A DNA stretch of 64,000 nt from Flavobacterium sp. 245 (GTDB lineage Bacteria; Bacteroidota; Bacteroidia; Flavobacteriales; Flavobacteriaceae): the NCBI RefSeq assembly GCF_004362055.1, contig NZ_SNXB01000012.1, forward strand, positions 62,001 through 126,000, read 5' to 3'. The translations under genes were made by a program, and so were the position numbers. This document shows, in pieces, positions 1 to 8,523 of the stretch. Position 1 is the first letter of the stretch, and the number at the start of each line of letters is the position of its first letter. The notes under the pieces are model-generated. The model was not told where the DNA came from and searched no databases. It was given only the letters and a program-made list of their open reading frames with translations.

Positions 1-1
1 A

Positions 2-838
2 CCCTTGTTTAGACAAATGGTTCTTAAATTGTTCGTGAAATCAAATTTTACCAAGAGAGCAGATATTGCAAAATTAATTGAAAATTATAAAATAATTAAG
101 TCAAGTCTAGAAATAGGAGATTCTTTATTATTAAATGAGTTCAATAGATGGAGTGTAGAAAAATCAAAATTAGATTTGAATATACTTGATGATGAATTTA
201 TTACAGATTGTTTTACATATGCACATTTAAATATTTCAAAAAGCTTCATTGATAAGTTTAATTCAGATTTTAAAAACTTTGATGAAGATATTTATAAAGT
301 TGTATTTAGTAAAGAGACAGATATACATTTTAGATATTTTGAAAAGTTAAATTTGGATTATCTGACACAGGCTTCTTTAGATGTTTTTCAGAAGCAATTT
401 TTAGAGGTACTTAAAAAAAATACTAGCCTTGGAAAATTGTTAAATATTCTTAGTATTTATGATTCAAATAATGCAACTTTATCTATAATAAATACTCTGA
501 TGAACATTAGAGATGAGTACCTAAATTCAAATATTTCTTTGTCTGTAAGTACTGGTAAAGATCTACTGCCATATTTTTTAAAGTATAATTTGTTGAATGA
601 AAAGAAAGACATTTTTAGGTTGATAATTAAAAATGAGTTTCTATCCGATAATGAATTTGTCAAGTTTTTAAGTAATAATTCTGCTGAGATTAAGGATTTA
701 TATCATAAGGCTACCGCATCAGAAAAAGAAGGATTTAGAAATACAATTAACGAAAAGAGAGAGGATGATGAATCAATTGAAGAATTAGCTAAGTTAATTG
801 ACATTAGAAAGAAACCTATTGAGAAAGAAAAAAAATAG
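2..838 (+). CDS. C-terminal part of an unrecognised protein (cut by window edge)
   Basis: The reading frame is open to the left edge of the window and ends at a TAA at 836-838. A TTG at 5 could be read as a start, but nothing supports it, so the real start is probably outside the window. The visible 277 or so residues are hydrophilic, rich in Lys, Asn, Asp, Phe and Leu, predicted mostly helical by eye, and end in a charged tail rich in Lys and Glu. I see no Walker, nuclease or membrane motif. The gene sits left of a recombination scar and of Shedu and Hachiman genes, so it may be the end of another defence gene; that is inferred from context only. Confidence 0.6.
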   Translation, partial: PLFRQMVLKLFVKSNFTKRADIAKLIENYKIIKSSLEIGDSLLLNEFNRWSVEKSKLDLNILDDEFITDCFTYAHLNISKSFIDKFNSDFKNFDEDIYKVVFSKETDIHFRYFEKLNLDYLTQASLDVFQKQFLEVLKKNTSLGKLLNILSIYDSNNATLSIINTLMNIRDEYLNSNISLSVSTGKDLLPYFLKYNLLNEKKDIFRLIIKNEFLSDNEFVKFLSNNSAEIKDLYHKATASEKEGFRNTINEKREDDESIEELAKLIDIRKKPIEKEKK

Positions 839-943
839 TTTGTTCATTTTTAAAGTTAACCTTGTTTTCGAATAATGCTTATTTATCTATGTGACTTAAT
901 TTTTTAAATCGTCCACAAAATGGTTCGAGAATTGTCCCGTTAG

Positions 944-1040
944 GGCTACTAAAATAAGTTGGTAATCAATCTGATGATTTCCTCTCAAGGTTTTATTTAA
1001 ACATGATTTAATTATTCTGTTATTTTATTAAGTAGCGGGA
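944..1040. other. Short segment flanked by inverted GTAGC sites, orientation A
   Basis: A GGGCTAC site (944-950) and a GTAGCGGG site (1033-1040) face each other and flank about 80 bases. The inner sequence reads in the opposite direction to the matching inner sequence at 12705-12772, although the outer flanks of both copies are in the same orientation. This copy has about 14 extra bases near 1001-1016. The left flank (915-945) and the right flank (1041-1180) both match those of the second copy. Confidence 0.6.
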
Positions 1041-1180
1041 AAAAAGGACTCTAACCCCTATCCTGCAAATCTCATGAAATCATAAGAAATCAAACGACGA
1101 TTAAATAATTATCCCATTCAAATAAACGCCTCCTTCCAACTACCTCCCTTTTGCCGGCCAAAACAAAAATAAAAAGTCTT
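1033..1180 (+). repeat. att-like direct repeat, copy 1 of 3
   Basis: About 145 bases starting with GTAGCGGGA recur imperfectly at 12773-12919 and 49483-49618, all in the same orientation. Shared landmarks are the GTAGCGGGA start, a GAAATCAAACGACGA block, an ATTCAAATAAAC block and a CCGGCCAAAA end. On the minus strand the start reads TTCCCGCTAC, the 3' end of an initiator-tRNA-like acceptor. The third copy overlaps the 3' end of a serine recombinase gene, so these are probably integration scars. Confidence 0.6.
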
Positions 1181-1208
1181 AAAAAAGAAATAAAAACTAA
1201 CTATCTAT

Positions 1209-1261
<53 letters not shown>

Positions 1262-1810
1262 GTTCTGAAACTACAGCGGGTTTGGGAATAAATTAAGCCC
1301 TATTTTAAGATTTACCACCCGAGCTATAGCGAACAGACGAAGTAAATCATTCCAATACTAAAACTATTTATCCAATTAAGCTTATTAACCAAATCATATT
1401 AGGCATGATGATCCACTAGCTAAGCATTTCTATTTCTTTTAATTCTTACAATTTCTTTTTTTATTTCAGTCAATGGTTGTTTTCAACAAATCTTACCACC
1501 ATGAAATAATCATGAGTTCTTATAAAAATTCGATTAATATAAAAGAGTATAAATACTTACTTAGAAACAGAAATAATTTATATATTTTTGAAATTATTTA
1601 ATATATTTTTACGGCTTTCCGTAAAAATTGAATAAAACAATACTTTAATATTGCATTAAAAGAATCTAGGAAATTAAACGGTAGTCATTGACACTTAAGA
1701 AAAAACCACATTCCCAGCTATTTTTAATAGCATATTTTTAAGGCAATAGTTTTTAAGTGATTTCCAGTGTAAGTCAAAAAGAGAATATTTTGTTATAATA
1801 CATTTTCTAT

Positions 1811-1927
1811 ATGAAAGAAATAAGAAATACAGAAAAACTAATCCTGTTTGAAGAATCGTTGAAATCTATAAAAAATATTTATCGAGTTAATAAAGATGAT
1901 GCAAAGAGAAAAGATATTAATATATAA
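1811..1927 (+). CDS. Small ORF of 38 aa overlapping the start of sduA
   Basis: An ATG at 1811 opens a 38-residue frame that begins MKEIRNTEKL and ends 32 bases inside the Shedu gene, in a different frame. It is highly charged with no membrane segment. The overlap would couple its translation to that of sduA. It could be a real leader or antitoxin-like gene, or a chance ORF in A-rich DNA; I do not recognise it. Confidence 0.35.
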   Translation: MKEIRNTEKLILFEESLKSIKNIYRVNKDDAKRKDINI

Positions 1928-3038
1928 GCTAATAAACGGTGATATTGAATATTTATATGAAGGTTTAGTTATAAAAAAAAAAAAAATTATTGAAGAGTCT
2001 GATGAACTTCCAAATTTTTTAAGCTCTTTTGGTTACGGATTCTCAGAAAAAATCTTCAACAATTTCTTTAAATACAAATTTATTGATATCAATATAGATA
2101 CAATTATTTTAAGTGAATCAAAGTCTTCCGCAAGAGAAGAAAATAAACTTATATTTAATTATGATGATTTAGAGTCCGTATTTAGATCAATAAATCAAGA
2201 GCAAAAAGCGTGTAATGACACAAAAAAAATTCTTACTAAAAATTTCGTAGTTGAAGTATTCCCTGGGGTCAATTTCGATCATACTGAAACTAATAACAAT
2301 AAAAGTTTAATTCTTAGAAATTTAAATGATAAACTTATAGAAAAGTTAACAGCTTTGGAAATTGAGCAAATTGGAAATTTCTATGTTAAAGCAACTAGAA
2401 AATTTAAGGCTAGTCATGTAATAAAAAAAATGACGGCTGGTCTTATGAAAAATGCTCAAATACTAACACTTCAAGATATTATTGTTAGGTATGAAAAATT
2501 ACTAGACGATAATCCTAACGAAAGTGAATGGCAAAAGTTTTTTGATGAATATATTACATTATTTGACAGTCGTTATGTCCATAAACTAGATTATAAAAAC
2601 ATTGCTACTGGAATCACAAAATACCCAGATTTAGTATTGGTGGATATATATGGATATTTAGATTTCTACGAATTAAAAAAGAGCGGAACTTCGTTAATAC
2701 AGTATGACAGTAGTCATAAAACTTGGTTTTGGAGCAAAGAGGTTTCGATGGTTATTTCCCAAGTTTCCGACTATTTGCAAAAAGCAAAGGAAAATGCTTT
2801 AAGCTATGCAAAAAGTATTAAAGATGAAACCGAAACAGAAACCGAGCAAGGTTTAAATGTTAACATAATAAACCCTCGAGCGATAATAGTTATAGGACAC
2901 ACCAGTCAATTAGATACAGAAAAAAAAAGAAACCAATTTAAGAATTTGAGGGAAAGTTTAAAAGATATAGAATTTGTGCTTTATGACGAACTTCTTGAAC
3001 GACTTAAAAACCTTCTGGATACGATAAAAATCGAGTGA
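1896..3038 (+). CDS. sduA: Shedu anti-phage protein SduA (DUF4263 nuclease)
   Basis: This 380-residue protein matches Shedu, a single-gene anti-phage system whose C-terminal DUF4263 domain is a PD-(D/E)XK-type nuclease. The domain runs from about residue 195 to the end: a helical 'NPNESEWQKFF' block, then PDLVLVD (244-250) and ELKK (259-262) as the metal-binding D and E-x-K, followed by a W-S-K-E helix, a Q-V-x-x-Y-L helix, an IIVIGH strand and a YDELLERL end, all typical of the family. The N-terminal 190 residues have no motif I recognise; this part is variable in Shedu and is thought to sense infection. Two adjacent ATG codons (1896 and 1899) are possible starts. The gene stands alone, upstream of Hachiman. 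Confidence 0.88.
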   Translation: MMQREKILIYKLINGDIEYLYEGLVIKKKKIIEESDELPNFLSSFGYGFSEKIFNNFFKYKFIDINIDTIILSESKSSAREENKLIFNYDDLESVFRSINQEQKACNDTKKILTKNFVVEVFPGVNFDHTETNNNKSLILRNLNDKLIEKLTALEIEQIGNFYVKATRKFKASHVIKKMTAGLMKNAQILTLQDIIVRYEKLLDDNPNESEWQKFFDEYITLFDSRYVHKLDYKNIATGITKYPDLVLVDIYGYLDFYELKKSGTSLIQYDSSHKTWFWSKEVSMVISQVSDYLQKAKENALSYAKSIKDETETETEQGLNVNIINPRAIIVIGHTSQLDTEKKRNQFKNLRESLKDIEFVLYDELLERLKNLLDTIKIE

Positions 3039-3241
3039 TTGGTTATGATTAATTAAAACTTGTAAAAAATAACTTACTTATAACAAATACTATTCAATTT
3101 AACGACTTTATAAGGTCTACTCATATAAGCAAAAAAAGATGACCGAAAACAAACATATAGAGTTCAAAACTTGTTGTTATAATGGCTATTGGAGTTAAAG
3201 AATTGAAACTATAAATTAATATAAACTACTAGAAAATATAA

Positions 3242-4090
3242 ATGTCTTTAACTATAACCAATAAATCTAAGAGTAGATGTAATAAATATGAATTTAATAT
3301 TTATGAACACACATTATCATTAGCTGATTTAGATACTTACATTCTTGATGTTTTATATGATGAAACAAACCTCAATTATTTATTTCAGGTTGATAAACCA
3401 CTAAGCACTAATGATCGAATAAAACAACTACAAAGATTTATTGAAAATAGTTTTAAAAATAAAGAACATGAAATTAAAGATGTTGAAATTATAAAGTTTA
3501 TTGATGACAATAAAATTCAATCATATTACTCTTTTTTCGCCGAAGCATTACTTGCTAGATTGAATATTCAATTTTTAGATTCCAAATTAATAATTGGAGT
3601 TATTAATGTTGGTGATAATTTGAAGGTTGTTGGAACAGGTGCAGATGTATGCATGTTCAGTGACGACAAACTAGTACTTGGTGAAGCTAAATTTTATGGA
3701 GAACTATATGGTGGGGTTGATAAAATTATAAAAGACACATCATTTCTTAGTAAACTAGAGGATTATATTTCAAAAGTAATCGGATCTGATAAAGAGATAA
3801 TTTTAAAAGGTATTGATGGGAATATTTGTATAAAAACTGTTGAGGAAATAAAAAAAATATCTTTAATATTATCTGGATTTGTTTTGCATACAAAAGAAGA
3901 TCCTGTTAGTAATTATGACAAGTCATATAATCTAGTAGAAAAGATTAAAATTAAAGAACTAGAAGCTCATTATAATGTTCATCTATATCATTTACCAATA
4001 GAATCTAAAAATGAATTAATCTTTAAAGCTCAAAGAAAAGCTTTAGATTTAATAATTAAATTGAGAGGGTATGATAAATCAAAAAGATAG
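3242..4090 (+). CDS. hamA: Hachiman protein HamA (DUF1837 nuclease)
   Basis: This 282-residue protein resembles HamA, the DUF1837 effector of the Hachiman anti-phage system, a nuclease held by its helicase partner. The visible signature is GADVC (133-137) followed by LVLGEAKFY (144-152); the Asp and the E-x-K fit a PD-(D/E)XK active site. A later 'SLILSGFVLHT' strand and a long C-terminal helical segment follow. The ATG at 3242 is the first good start after a 200-base gap. The 3' end overlaps hamB by 20 bases, which indicates co-translation. Family assignment rests on the motif and on the helicase partner. Confidence 0.85.
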   Translation: MSLTITNKSKSRCNKYEFNIYEHTLSLADLDTYILDVLYDETNLNYLFQVDKPLSTNDRIKQLQRFIENSFKNKEHEIKDVEIIKFIDDNKIQSYYSFFAEALLARLNIQFLDSKLIIGVINVGDNLKVVGTGADVCMFSDDKLVLGEAKFYGELYGGVDKIIKDTSFLSKLEDYISKVIGSDKEIILKGIDGNICIKTVEEIKKISLILSGFVLHTKEDPVSNYDKSYNLVEKIKIKELEAHYNVHLYHLPIESKNELIFKAQRKALDLIIKLRGYDKSKR

Positions 4091-6068
4091 AGAAGAAGTT
4101 ATTAAACTTTTAGATAACTCAGATGAAAGTGTAACATTAGAGGATTTGTTCATGTTTGACTTATCTCCTTATTATAATGAAAAGAAAGATGAGTCTTTCT
4201 TTTCTAAACAACTTGAATTTATACAAGAAAAAAATGAATTAAGTCATAATAAAAAAATTTCATTTACATTTGAACAAATTAGAATTTATAATGGAATAGT
4301 TGAGAATAATAGAACTATAATTTCTGCTCCAACAAGTTTTGGTAAAACGATGCTCGTTAAGGAGTATATTTTTAATCATCAGCCCAATATTATAGTTTTT
4401 ATTGTGCCAACTAATTCATTAGCGGATGAGTTGCTGGAAGATTTCACAACCTTATTCTCTGATTTAGAATATACTATTTTTGACTCTATAAAAAAAGCTG
4501 AAACAGTAAATGATAAAAGCATTTTTATAGGAACACAAGAAAAGTATTACAAAATACTAGAGTATTACATTGATAAAATAGACTTGTTTGTAATTGATGA
4601 AGCTTATAAGCTGTCTGATCAAATAAAAGGAAGTAGAGAAGTTATACTAAATCGTGTTTTTATTGATACAATTAATATTTCTAAACAAATTATCTTATTA
4701 ATGCCTTTGGTCAATTCTATCAATGGATTAGAGCAATTAAAGTTTAATATTTTAAAATCAGATTATGCTCCTGTAGCTAAATATTTTAATTCAATTGAAC
4801 ACTTAGATCAGAGGATAAAAGAAGATATACAAAATGTAGAAAAAAATAATCTTATATATTTTAGTTCACCCAAAAAATTAGAGGATTTCTATATTAAAAA
4901 TTTAAAAGAAATTGAATTACCAATTGAAATTACAGATATATGGGTAAAAAGAGTTGAAGATGATTTTCATCCCGATTGGCTCCCAATTCAAGCGTTAAAA
5001 ATTGGTATAGGTGTACATTACGGTCCTATGCCAAAATTTATTCAAAAAAAAGTAATTGATTTATTCAATAACTCATTAATTAAAAACTTACTTTCTACAA
5101 GTTCTATTATTGAAGGAGTAAATACTCCAACAGAAAGTATTTATATCGTATCATCTAAGGATATACTTGGGAATAAAAATTTAGTTAAGTATAAAAATTT
5201 AATAGGAAGAGCTGGAAGGTTAGGTCAACACAAAGTTGGATATATATATTATGATACAAAACATAAAGAGCAATTTGAAAAAGCCAATATTCCTTATGAA
5301 CAAATTGATATAGTATTTGTACTAGAGAATAGCGCTGAAATTATTGAAATTAATAGGGAAGATTCATTTGATAAAGCATTAGACCTAAGTAAAGATTCAT
5401 CTAATGAAAACCCGAGTACACCAAAACCCTATTTAGAACATTCTAATTATGAAAATGTGCCTCAAATTGAGGTAAGTAAATTGTTGAATAAACATGGTTT
5501 CACTGTAAATCAATTAAAAATATTTCTGGATTATGTTCAGACAAAGCCCAAGTATTTTCTTGGAATCATTGGAAAGATTGAACATGGAATTGATACAGAT
5601 TGTTTTAATATTGTTCTAAACTCTAGGTTTGCAACTTTTACAGCAATGGTTGATGAATTAGCACCTAAAAAAAGGAATATAGATATATCTCAAATTATAT
5701 CTTCTCTAATAGAAATGATTTATAATATTATACCATTTAAGATTATACCCTTGATAAATTTCACCATTGACATCAATGATTTGTATAATGAATATAATGG
5801 TATAAATTTATTATCAGATGATGTAATTAAAGAAGCAAACAAAAAGAAAGCTCAATTTTATTCTAAATTTATTGGTATTGATAACCCTAAAAATGAATCA
5901 TTAATAATTATCAATAAATTATTTGAATATGGAATTCCTTATCAAAGAGTAAAACCTTATTTAGAAATCATTACAGAAAAGCTACCAAATAAATTTTCTA
6001 TCTATGATATAAAAAAAATAATATTTGCTGATCAATCCATGAATGACCTTAGAGTTTATTTTGAATAA
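4071..6068 (+). CDS. hamB: Hachiman helicase HamB
   Basis: A 665-residue superfamily 2 helicase. Motif I is SAPTSFGKT (85-93), the form usual in HamB-like helicases. Motif II is VIDEAYKL, with DEAY replacing DEAH. Motif V-VI elements are STSSIIEGVN and NLIGRAGRLGQ. The C-terminal 200 residues carry no motif I know. In Hachiman, HamB is thought to survey DNA and release the HamA nuclease on damage. It overlaps hamA by 20 bases and the two form an operon with no other gene. The ORF ends 12 bases before a T-rich stretch that may serve as terminator. The only odd point is the Tyr in motif II. Confidence 0.87.
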   Translation: MINQKDREEVIKLLDNSDESVTLEDLFMFDLSPYYNEKKDESFFSKQLEFIQEKNELSHNKKISFTFEQIRIYNGIVENNRTIISAPTSFGKTMLVKEYIFNHQPNIIVFIVPTNSLADELLEDFTTLFSDLEYTIFDSIKKAETVNDKSIFIGTQEKYYKILEYYIDKIDLFVIDEAYKLSDQIKGSREVILNRVFIDTINISKQIILLMPLVNSINGLEQLKFNILKSDYAPVAKYFNSIEHLDQRIKEDIQNVEKNNLIYFSSPKKLEDFYIKNLKEIELPIEITDIWVKRVEDDFHPDWLPIQALKIGIGVHYGPMPKFIQKKVIDLFNNSLIKNLLSTSSIIEGVNTPTESIYIVSSKDILGNKNLVKYKNLIGRAGRLGQHKVGYIYYDTKHKEQFEKANIPYEQIDIVFVLENSAEIIEINREDSFDKALDLSKDSSNENPSTPKPYLEHSNYENVPQIEVSKLLNKHGFTVNQLKIFLDYVQTKPKYFLGIIGKIEHGIDTDCFNIVLNSRFATFTAMVDELAPKKRNIDISQIISSLIEMIYNIIPFKIIPLINFTIDINDLYNEYNGINLLSDDVIKEANKKKAQFYSKFIGIDNPKNESLIIINKLFEYGIPYQRVKPYLEIITEKLPNKFSIYDIKKIIFADQSMNDLRVYFE

Positions 6069-6402
6069 ATAGTTTCGGTCATGCTAATTTTTTTTATTTC
6101 TGTACACTATACAAGCTGTATAACTAATTCCTGTTTATATTCAGAGCCTTTCATATAAATTTAATTTCAAATTGGTTTTTTATATTTACGATTTCATTTT
6201 TTCTAAGGGAACATTACGTCCAACTTGTTTATATATGAGAAAATCACACAAAGCGATTCAAATTTGGGTAGATATCTGTGACAAATTTACACATTATCAA
6301 AAGATCTTTTATCCACGATATTTGGCATCTATATGAGTGGCTATGTAAACAAAAACAAGAGAAAATTTTAAAAAGCGAATTTTAAAATCTTATAATAATC
6401 TA
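6069..6402. other. Gene-free stretch after hamB
   Basis: About 330 A/T-rich bases. I find no ORF above 30 codons that looks real, no terminator with a long stem, and no recognisable RNA. It ends in the tRNA-like scar at 6403. Confidence 0.6.
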
Positions 6403-6440
6403 AGATAATCTGGTTAGATAAGTAAATGATTCCCACTACT
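6403..6440 (+). repeat. tRNA-3'-end-like scar arm (copy 1 of 4)
   Basis: The sequence ends in GGTTAGATAAGTAAATGA then TTCCCACTACT. It matches 12565-12610 and, inverted, 21698-21741 and 60283-60322. The end resembles the TTCCCGCTACT acceptor end of an initiator tRNA and is followed directly by a terminator, as a tRNA gene would be. Confidence 0.5.
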
Positions 6441-6448
6441 AAAAAGAA

Positions 6449-6479
6449 AACACCATTTGAAAAAGATGGTGTTTTTTTA
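6449..6479 (+). terminator. Rho-independent terminator
   Basis: An 8-bp AACACCAT/ATGGTGTT stem with a 9-base loop and a run of T. It sits just after a tRNA-end-like scar, so it probably once terminated a tRNA gene. Confidence 0.85.
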
Positions 6480-6487
6480 TTTTAAAT

Positions 6488-6550
6488 TATAGCTTGGCAG
6501 GCTCATATCCGCCGCCGCGGACACAAATTCAAGTCCTGTTCCCGCTACTA
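6488..6550 (+). pseudogene. tRNA(fMet)-like fragment (CAU anticodon loop), decayed
   Basis: The stretch runs TAGCTTGGCAGG, then the loop CTCATAT, then a damaged anticodon stem, a TTCAAGT T-loop and a TTCCCGCTACT acceptor end. CTCATAA is the usual loop of a CAU-anticodon tRNA, and CCCGCTACT is a usual Bacteroidetes initiator-tRNA 3' end. The 5' third of the tRNA is missing, and the anticodon and T stems do not pair well, so this is a remnant and not a working gene. A terminator follows directly. The related GTAGCGGGA sites in this window suggest that this tRNA family is the integration target. Confidence 0.55.
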
Positions 6551-6558
6551 AAGACAAA

Positions 6559-6588
6559 AAGCTTCAGAGAAATCTGGAGCTTTTTTTT
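6559..6588 (+). terminator. Rho-independent terminator
   Basis: A 10-bp stem AAGCTTCAGA/TCTGGAGCTT with a GAAA loop and eight T. It lies nine bases after the tRNA-like acceptor end. Confidence 0.88.
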
Positions 6589-6641
6589 GTTTAATCCTAT
6601 TTGTCAACTTTTCATTGTGTTCATGAACGGGAAGTTAAAAC

Positions 6642-7045
6642 TCACAACATATTTATATTTTTTTTCAAAGCATAAACAAGCCAGATATATATTTTTTTCT
6701 TGTGCCTGATATAAGTACACAGTTCATCAACTTCATAAATATTGCCTTTGCTGATAATTGGCTTAACAATATTCATGGCAATTGAAACAGTCCTTTTCGG
6801 TAATATTGTGGCTGATATAACCATAATAATCTCGCTGTGCTTCTTATTCCTAAACCTTCTTTTGTTAATTGAACTATATTTCCATCAATACAAGATTTGT
6901 AATCTTGATTAGCATAATTTTCAACTCTTGTCCTTCTGCAAAGCTTAAAAATATATCTTTGATTACCTGACTTTGTTTTTTCATATTTTATCATGTTTTT
7001 AATTTCACCAACACATCTGTAACATTTAGTAGAGTTTAAGCCCAT
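6642..7045 (-). pseudogene. IS1-type transposase remnant, frameshifted and truncated
   Basis: On the minus strand the frame from 7045 gives a zinc-finger-like start (CYRC), then SGNQRYIFKLC and KEGLGIRSTARLL, which are hallmarks of flavobacterial IS1-type transposases (InsA-like zinc finger plus HTH). Around 6800 the reading shifts frame and continues as KGNIYEVDELCTYI and IWLVYAL, the start of the catalytic DDE part. It then stops at 6642 with most of the catalytic domain missing. There are no matching terminal inverted repeats. It is dead DNA marking old insertion activity between the Hachiman and bacteriocin regions. Confidence 0.8.
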
Positions 7046-7077
7046 TTTTTACGATTTAAGACATTATAAAATAAAAA

Positions 7078-7095
7078 AACAACCCGAAGGTTGTT
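7078..7095 (-). terminator. Short terminator hairpin (minus strand T-run)
   Basis: A 7-bp AACAACC/GGTTGTT stem with a CGAA tetraloop. The seven T on the minus-strand side mean it would stop minus-strand transcripts. No minus-strand gene is left upstream of it, so it is probably a leftover. Confidence 0.7.
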
Positions 7096-7241
7096 TTGAT
7101 TTCTTTGCGACATTACCACAAATCATTGATTATCTGCAAATGTTAGATAGAATAATTAACCACCAACACATCTGATACATTACCCAATCTAACTATAGGC
7201 ATAAAAAAAATACCTATCTCCTAAAGTAATTAAGATTTTTT

Positions 7242-7298
7242 TACGTTAATCTCTGAAACAAAACGTTAAAACGTAAAATCGCCCGTAAACTACTTTTT
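7242..7298 (+). promoter_or_regulatory. LytTR-type triple direct repeat 1 (bacteriocin operon)
   Basis: Three repeats, TACGTTAAT (7242), AACGTTAAA (7262) and CCCGTAAAC (7282), are spaced exactly 20 bp. The first fits the published LytTR-domain consensus [TA][AC][CA]GTTN[AG][TG] fully. The third repeat runs into ACTACTTTT, a box found after the last repeat in all four copies of this site and close to the Bacteroidetes -7 element. Orientation is toward the two bacteriocin-like peptides at 7675 and 7909. Confidence 0.65.
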
Positions 7299-7674
7299 AA
7301 TTTGAACTCTCTAAAAGAGAAACTACATTTAGTATATAATATTCTTTTCTTAGAAAAGATGTACAAAATAGTTTGAAAAAAATGTGACTCTAAGTAACCA
7401 TGATATGTAGCAATAGTACATTACATTTTAATAATTGTGTTTAAAAAAATAGAATGTTAGCAAGATTTATGAAAAAAAGACATTAATAAAGGAATACACT
7501 ACACTTTATTCTTAATAATATACGATTTTTCATTTTTATAAATTACAACAACCTAAAATATAACAAATACTGTAAACAGTTAAAATATTAATTTATAAAA
7601 AAAATCAATTTCTTATATTTTTACAAACAACTATACTATAAAATCATTATTAACAATTTAATTTTTACATACTT
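7299..7674 (+). other. Long A/T-rich leader before the peptide operon
   Basis: About 375 bases separate the LytTR-type site from the first peptide. No credible ORF is present. A TTATATTTTTAC near 7611 could be a second, closer -7 box. If transcription starts at the LytTR-type site, the peptide mRNA has an unusually long untranslated leader. Confidence 0.4.
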
Positions 7675-7884
7675 ATGAAAAAATTAGAATTAATTCAGAT
7701 GGAGAATTTAGAAGCAATGAAAGGAGGATTTCTTACCTCTTTTTCTTGCGCAATGGGAGTGTTCGGAGCCATTGGACTTACTGCGGCAACTGGAGGATTA
7801 GCCGCTCCCATAGCAGCAGGAGCAGGAGCACTTGCCTGTGGATATTCTGTTGGACATGGATTAGACACAGGAAATTGGTGGTAA
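7675..7884 (+). CDS. Class II bacteriocin-like precursor, double-glycine leader (peptide 1)
   Basis: A 69-residue peptide with an 18-residue leader (MKKLELIQMENLEAMKGG) ending in the Gly-Gly where C39 peptidases cut. The predicted core of 51 residues is rich in Gly and Ala, amphipathic to hydrophobic, has two Cys (in FSCAMG and LACGYS) that could form a disulfide, and ends in GNWW. Many such Bacteroidetes peptides are filed under the lactobin/cerein 7B-type families. It is followed 24 bases later by a second peptide with the same tail, which suggests a two-peptide bacteriocin or a pair of secreted signals. The exporter is at 10262. It is not possible to tell toxin from signal peptide by sequence alone. 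Confidence 0.85.
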   Translation: MKKLELIQMENLEAMKGGFLTSFSCAMGVFGAIGLTAATGGLAAPIAAGAGALACGYSVGHGLDTGNWW

Positions 7885-7908
7885 TATAAATAACTAAAAA
7901 AATAGATA

Positions 7909-8100
7909 ATGAAATCAATTGAATTAAATGAAATGACCTCAATCACTGGAGGATCTGCAAGCCAAGTAATTGGTGGTATTTGCATTGCAACAGGACTTTC
8001 AAGACTTGCTGGTCTTTTTACACCAGCAGCACCTGTCGCAGCGGGAATAACAATAGGATGTGCCATAAATGCAATAGGTGGCAATCAAGGATGGTGGTAA
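7909..8100 (+). CDS. Class II bacteriocin-like precursor, double-glycine leader (peptide 2)
   Basis: A 63-residue peptide with a 15-residue leader (MKSIELNEMTSITGG) and a 48-residue Gly/Ala/Ile-rich core holding two Cys (GGICIA and IGCAIN) and ending QGWW. The shared layout with peptide 1 (one Cys near each end, terminal Trp-Trp) points to a two-component system. A strong terminator follows at 8118-8155, so the two peptides may form their own highly expressed short transcript, separate from the downstream membrane and export genes. Confidence 0.85.
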   Translation: MKSIELNEMTSITGGSASQVIGGICIATGLSRLAGLFTPAAPVAAGITIGCAINAIGGNQGWW

Positions 8101-8117
8101 ATCAAATAACCTAAGCT

Positions 8118-8155
8118 ATAAACCTTAAGAAAAACAATTTTTTCTTAAGGTTTAT
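8118..8155 (+). terminator. Strong hairpin after the peptide pair
   Basis: A 16-bp perfect stem (ATAAACCTTAAGAAAA with its complement) around a short loop. It lies 17 bases after the stop of peptide 2 and would separate peptide from exporter expression. Confidence 0.8.
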
Positions 8156-8210
8156 CATTAAATCTAGAATAAACCATCTTGTCTTTTTTAATTATAAAAC
8201 TTAGTAATCA

Positions 8211-8363
8211 ATGAATTCTAAAATCATCAAATATCTTGCTCTTATATTAATTTGTTTGGATTTAACAATTTATTTCATAAATCCTGATTATAATTTAGCA
8301 CGATTTCTAACAGTAATAGCTTTAATACTTTTATTCAAAGACGATTTTAAAAAAAATAATTAG
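8211..8363 (+). CDS. Small membrane protein, 50 aa
   Basis: An ATG at 8211 opens a 50-residue frame with two hydrophobic segments (about residues 6-23 and 29-43) and a basic tail (DDFKKNN). Small two-helix membrane proteins beside class II bacteriocins are often immunity factors; here that is only a positional guess. I recognise no family. Confidence 0.6.
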   Translation: MNSKIIKYLALILICLDLTIYFINPDYNLARFLTVIALILLFKDDFKKNN

Positions 8364-8390
8364 AAGACTTATGCAGGAACAAGCTTCAAT

Positions 8391-8501
8391 ATGAATTTTA
8401 ATCATCATAAAAATATGAGTAACGGATCTATAACAATGGCATTACTTGTTATAATAATTGCATTAGGCTATAGATATAAAACTTACAGGGATAAAAAATG
8501 A
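8391..8501 (+). CDS. Small single-helix membrane protein, 36 aa
   Basis: The frame starts at 8391 and has a hydrophilic start with two His, one hydrophobic segment (TMALLVIIIALGY), and a basic end (RYKTYRDKK). It is 27 bases after the previous small gene and could belong to the same transcript. The function is unknown; the small size means it could also be chance. Confidence 0.45.
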   Translation: MNFNHHKNMSNGSITMALLVIIIALGYRYKTYRDKK

Positions 8502-8523
8502 TGTCTTTATTACAATTGCACTA

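Noticed and set aside
6488..6550. A functional tRNA(Met) gene
   Set aside because: The 5' half is absent, and the anticodon and T stems do not pair; only the loop and the acceptor end are kept.
6494..6709. ORF of 71 aa on the plus strand
   Set aside because: It runs through the tRNA-like fragment and a terminator and overlaps the transposase remnant; no protein features.
7242..7298. Possible CRISPR-like short repeats with 20-bp period
   Set aside because: Only three imperfect 9-mers with 11-12 base spacers that are themselves partly conserved; no cas genes. The pattern fits LytTR binding repeats better.
7695..8084. ORF of 129 aa on the minus strand
   Set aside because: It is the antisense of the two peptide genes, whose leaders and Gly-Gly sites are clear.
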